A stretch of 15,416 nucleotides of DNA. It comes from RGIG426 sp045640165. Its GTDB lineage: Bacteria > Bacillota > Clostridia > Oscillospirales > Acutalibacteraceae. The notes below the pieces were generated by a model. It was not told where the DNA came from and did no database searches. It saw nothing but the letters and a program-made list of their open reading frames with translations. The stretch covers positions 1 to 15,416 of the forward strand of contig JAZUEK010000084.1 in the NCBI GenBank assembly GCA_045640165.1, read 5' to 3'. Below, one piece after another: positions 13,370 through 15,416 of this stretch; the stretch's first letter is position 1; each line of letters opens with the position of its first letter. Made by a program: the position numbers and the translations under genes.

Positions 13370-13999
13370 ATGCGAAAAGGATGGATGTTGGCGCTGACGG
13401 CGGTGTGTTGTCTGTCGCTGTGCGGCTGTACTCATTGGTGGGAGTTGTTCCCGAAAAACGAAGCGACGTCCGAACCGGCGCCGACAGCGGCGTTGCCGTC
13501 GGCCACGATTACGGTGGAGGGCGGAAGCGCCGAGAGCGGCGACACGGTGATTCTGCCGGTGACCGTCAATGCGGACGCCCATTTAGTGGATGCAGACGTC
13601 TTTTTGCATTACGATGCCACGTGCCTTGAACCGGTGCTGCAGTACGATGCCGCCACCGACAGCGAGCGATATGCCGAACCGGGTATTTTTACCGGAACGG
13701 TGCGTTCGGAGAAGTTGGAGGACGGCACAGTGTACGTGATGCTCGCCGCGGCCGACGACGGCACGACCGCGAAGGGAACGCTGTTTTACGTGGCGTTTCG
13801 CCTGCTTTCGGAACAAGCGGACGGCGCGACTGTCACGCCAGAGGTGCCGGTGTGCCATTTGCGCGCCAACGGACAGGACGTGGATGCAGTGACTGAGGGA
13901 TTGCTGACGCTGAAAGAGGGCGTTTTAAACGTAAAAATCCCTACGGCTACTGCAACTGCTACGGCAACAAAAACGGCAGTTACGGAAAATGTTGGATAA
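13370..13999 (+). CDS. Lipoprotein with a single cohesin-like domain
   Basis: The product has 209 aa. ATG 13370 lies 8 nt after GGGGG (13357-13361). A lipoprotein signal ends in Leu-Cys-Gly-Cys with lipidation at Cys20. A short Pro/Ala/Thr spacer leads to a domain at about 45-183 with the cohesin layout: SAESGDTVILPVTVNADAHL, a DADVFLHYDATCLEPV strand pair (compare the cohesin 'YDP..L' signature), a DGTVYVMLAAADD segment, and GTLFYVAFRLLSE before the final strands. By family knowledge cohesins bind dockerins, so this could be a membrane-anchored docking post for the dockerin proteins at 9179 and 14262 and the one ending at 175. The tail is a Thr-Ala repeat (191-201). The cohesin call rests on motif pattern and is probable. 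Dockerin binding is untested. Confidence 0.85.
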   Translation: MRKGWMLALTAVCCLSLCGCTHWWELFPKNEATSEPAPTAALPSATITVEGGSAESGDTVILPVTVNADAHLVDADVFLHYDATCLEPVLQYDAATDSERYAEPGIFTGTVRSEKLEDGTVYVMLAAADDGTTAKGTLFYVAFRLLSEQADGATVTPEVPVCHLRANGQDVDAVTEGLLTLKEGVLNVKIPTATATATATKTAVTENVG

Positions 14000-14067
14000 A
14001 AAGGAAGAAAGAGACGAAAAAGGTAAAAATTGAGGCTCTTTTTACACAAAAAGTTGTAATAAAGGTC
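14000..14067 (+). other. Intergenic stretch after the cohesin lipoprotein
   Basis: It is A/G-rich with no convincing terminator. The only inverted repeat noticed is AAAGAG (14008-14013) with CTCTTT (14036-14041), a long-loop pair followed by TTT, so read-through into the next promoter region cannot be excluded. Confidence 0.4.
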
Positions 14068-14096
14068 TTGCAATTCGAAAAAGAGAATGGTATAAT
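14068..14096 (+). promoter_or_regulatory. Strong promoter of the mini-dockerin/cohesin operon
   Basis: TTGCAA (14068-14073), 17-bp spacer, exact TATAAT (14091-14096) in a GGTATAAT context. Transcription should start near 14103, leaving an unusually long leader of about 160 nt before ATG 14262. Confidence 0.9.
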
Positions 14097-14102
14097 CCCA
14101 CT

Positions 14103-14261
14103 TGGTATTGTAAAAAGTGGCGGAATAGCGCCACGCAATCCAAAATCCTGTAACATATCGCCTGCGCGGCGCACTCTTCATGTGCCAAAAGATTGCGACA
14201 AGTGGGTGAATATAGTTCACAAAGTGACAGGGTACAAATCTTTCTGAAGGAGGAAAATGTC
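14103..14261 (+). promoter_or_regulatory. Long structured 5' leader, candidate cis-regulatory RNA
   Basis: Several pairings are visible. GTGGCG (14117-14122) pairs with CGCCAC (14129-14134). CGCAATC (14134-14140) pairs with GATTGCG (14191-14197), enclosing two small hairpins: CGCC/GGCG at 14159-14171, or alternatively GCAC/GTGC at 14171-14185. GTGAA (14206-14210) pairs with TTCAC (14216-14220). A strong AAGGAGG (14247-14253) follows. I could not match it to a known riboswitch class. It contains no T-box, c-di-GMP or tRNA hallmarks that I recognise. A stable leader that raises mRNA half-life is another explanation. Confidence 0.5.
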
Positions 14262-14666
14262 ATGAAGAACTTGTTCAAGGTTGTCACCGTCTTTGCGACT
14301 TTGGCGCTGCTTGTCGGCACTTTGGTTGCGCTGAGCGTGTCTGCCACGGAAGGCGATCAGGGGGCGACGGACGCTACGGCTACCGCCACCGCTACTGAGA
14401 CCACTGTGGAAACCAGCGAAGTGCAGACCACTGGTACCGAAGCGACTGAGATCAAAGCTGGTGACGCGAATGCCGATGGCAACATCGACATGAAAGACGT
14501 TCTGACTGTTCGTAAATATCTTGCGAACATGGACGTCGTGATCGATCTTGACGGTGCGGATGCTTATGCTGACGGTGAAGTGAACACGAAGGACGTTCTC
14601 GCTCTTCGTCAATTCCTTGCCGGCATCATTGATGAGCTCCCGCTGACTGTCGATCCGGCCGCCTAA
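14262..14666 (+). CDS. Mini-dockerin: secreted protein of signal peptide, Thr-rich linker and dockerin only
   Basis: The product has 134 aa. ATG 14262 lies 8 nt after AAGGAGG; the frame is open further up, but the next start (14193) has no ribosome binding site. Signal peptide about 1-28 (MKNLFKVVTVFATLALLVG, likely cleavage after Val-Ser-Ala). Residues 29-65 are a low-complexity Ala/Thr/Glu linker with TATATATETT. Residues 66-124 are a dockerin: first repeat DANADGNIDMKD then VLTVRKYLANM, second repeat DAYADGEVNTKD then VLALRQFLAGI. In the second loop the usual Asn at calcium position 3 is Tyr and position 10 is Thr instead of Met, so the two faces are not equivalent. No catalytic or binding domain is present, so it may be a plug, adaptor or competitor for cohesins. 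It lies 64 nt upstream of the cohesin gene at 14731, apparently in one operon. Confidence 0.92.
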   Translation: MKNLFKVVTVFATLALLVGTLVALSVSATEGDQGATDATATATATETTVETSEVQTTGTEATEIKAGDANADGNIDMKDVLTVRKYLANMDVVIDLDGADAYADGEVNTKDVLALRQFLAGIIDELPLTVDPAA

Positions 14667-14674
14667 TTTTAGGC
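14661..14674 (+). repeat. Small inverted repeat at the mini-dockerin stop codon
   Basis: GCCTA (14661-14665) pairs with TAGGC (14670-14674) around ATTT, spanning the TAA. A second weak repeat, ATCGC/GCGAT (14688-14692 and 14701-14705), follows. Neither has a proper T run, so they might stabilise or partly attenuate the mRNA rather than end it. Confidence 0.4.
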
Positions 14675-14730
14675 ACATTATTTTCTGATCGCAAAATTTA
14701 GCGATAAAAAATTTAAAGGAGAAGATTACC

Positions 14731-15416
14731 ATGAAAAAAGCTCTTGCTATCCTCGTGTCCGCTCTGCTCGTTATGAGCCTGTGCGTGACTGCTTCCGCTG
14801 GTTCCTTCGCTCTGGCTTTCGACAACGTCGAAGTCGAAGAGGGCACCGAGTCCGTTGTTGTTCCGCTGAACATCACTGCTAACGATGGCATCTGGGCCTT
14901 CATCCTCGAAGTGACCTATGACACCTCCGTCCTCACCTTCCAGAAGGCTGAGGCCCCGGCGTTCAACGTCACCCCGAACGAAGCCACCCCGGGTACTGTC
15001 AAACTCGTGTTTGACGCCAAAGAGATGGCCAACGTGACCGACGCTTCCGGCGCTGTTGCGAACCTGACCTTCGAGGTTGTCGGCGCTGCCGGCACTGAGT
15101 CCGCGATCGCGGCGACCTGCCCGGACCCGGCCTCCAACATCGACGTTGACTTCAACGACATCGAGACCTCCGTTGTTGCTGGTTCCGTGAAAGTCGTTGC
15201 GGCTGAGGAGCCGACCGAGCCGTCCACCTCCGAGACCGAGCCGACCGACACCGAGCCGACCGAGGCCTCCGAGACCGAGCCGACCGAGACCGAGCCGACC
15301 GAGGCTCCGGCCACCGACGCTCCGGCGACCACCACTGCTGCTGAAGATGCTCCGGCGACCGGCTCTGCCATTCCGGCGGCTGCCATCGTTCTCGCTGCTG
15401 CTTCCGCGGCTGTCCT
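14731..15416 (+). CDS. Cohesin-domain surface protein with sortase-like C-terminus (3' truncated by window)
   Basis: 228 codons are visible and the stop lies beyond the window. ATG 14731 lies 9 nt after AGGAG (14717-14721). The signal peptide is about 1-23 (MKKALAILVSALLVMSLCV, cleavage after Ala-Ser-Ala). Residues about 25-156 look like a cohesin: VEEGTESVVVPLNITANDGI, WAFILEVTYDTSVLTFQKAE with the 'YD.S.L' signature, GTVKLVFDAKE, and SGAVANLTFEVVG. Residues 158-206 form a TEPTETEP-type linker. The end DAPATGSAIP (207-216), followed by a hydrophobic Ala/Val/Ile stretch, resembles an LPXTG-like sorting signal (PATG). The basic tail needed to confirm it is cut off. Codons favour GCT, TCC, ACC, GTT and CTC far more than neighbouring genes do, suggesting very high expression. 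It is expected to present a cohesin on the cell wall for dockerin partners, including the mini-dockerin encoded just upstream. Confidence 0.88.
   Translation, partial: MKKALAILVSALLVMSLCVTASAGSFALAFDNVEVEEGTESVVVPLNITANDGIWAFILEVTYDTSVLTFQKAEAPAFNVTPNEATPGTVKLVFDAKEMANVTDASGAVANLTFEVVGAAGTESAIAATCPDPASNIDVDFNDIETSVVAGSVKVVAAEEPTEPSTSETEPTDTEPTEASETEPTETEPTEAPATDAPATTTAAEDAPATGSAIPAAAIVLAAASAAV

Noticed and set aside
14193..14261. In-frame N-terminal extension of the mini-dockerin
   Set aside because: It would bury the signal peptide behind a polar segment and ignore the strong AAGGAGG site before ATG 14262.

Overview
The window is a compact, G+C-rich bacterial chromosome segment. It looks like a gut-type clostridium (Firmicutes, probably Oscillospiraceae/Ruminococcaceae). 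The inference rests on strong Shine-Dalgarno sites, textbook sigma-A promoters with 17-bp spacers, type I dockerin and cohesin modules, an Aquifex-type aconitase, a zf_trcl-like zinc ribbon and a DUF6106-like membrane protein. No taxon-specific marker such as rRNA is present. No prophage, insertion sequence, CRISPR array or intact RNA gene was seen.

Layout. 1-175 is the 3' end of a dockerin protein, closed by a strong terminator. 310-2407 is a two-gene operon: an ECF-type S-component fused to a DUF1893 domain, then an aldo/keto reductase with two C-terminal [4Fe-4S] motifs. Convergent to it, 4452-2465 is an operon of a small lipoprotein and an AGCS sodium:amino-acid symporter, and the two operons share a palindromic terminator. 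4652-6375 encodes an ECF sigma factor translationally coupled to a single-pass, threonine-rich probable anti-sigma factor. 6519-8447 is a monocistronic aconitase, converging on a zinc-ribbon membrane protein (8977-8501). 9179-10060 encodes a secreted dockerin protein with an unrecognised N-terminal domain. 10170-12124 is an operon of a DUF6106-like protein, NAD(P)H-hydrate dehydratase (NnrD) and a lipoprotein. 12283-13242 holds a SigH-like sigma factor, a degenerate tRNA-like element and a double zinc-ribbon protein.

The right end is the most interesting part. 13370-13999 is a lipoprotein with a cohesin-like domain. 14262-14666 is a tiny secreted protein consisting of a signal peptide, a linker and a dockerin. 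It sits behind a perfect promoter and a roughly 160-nt structured leader. 14731 to the window end is a secreted cohesin protein with a Glu/Pro/Thr-rich linker and a sortase-like C-terminus. Together with the other two dockerin proteins, these look like parts of a small cohesin-dockerin surface complex: one membrane-anchored and one apparently wall-anchored cohesin, plus three dockerin partners with nearly identical recognition residues. No carbohydrate-active catalytic domain is visible here, so the cargo and purpose of the complex are unknown.
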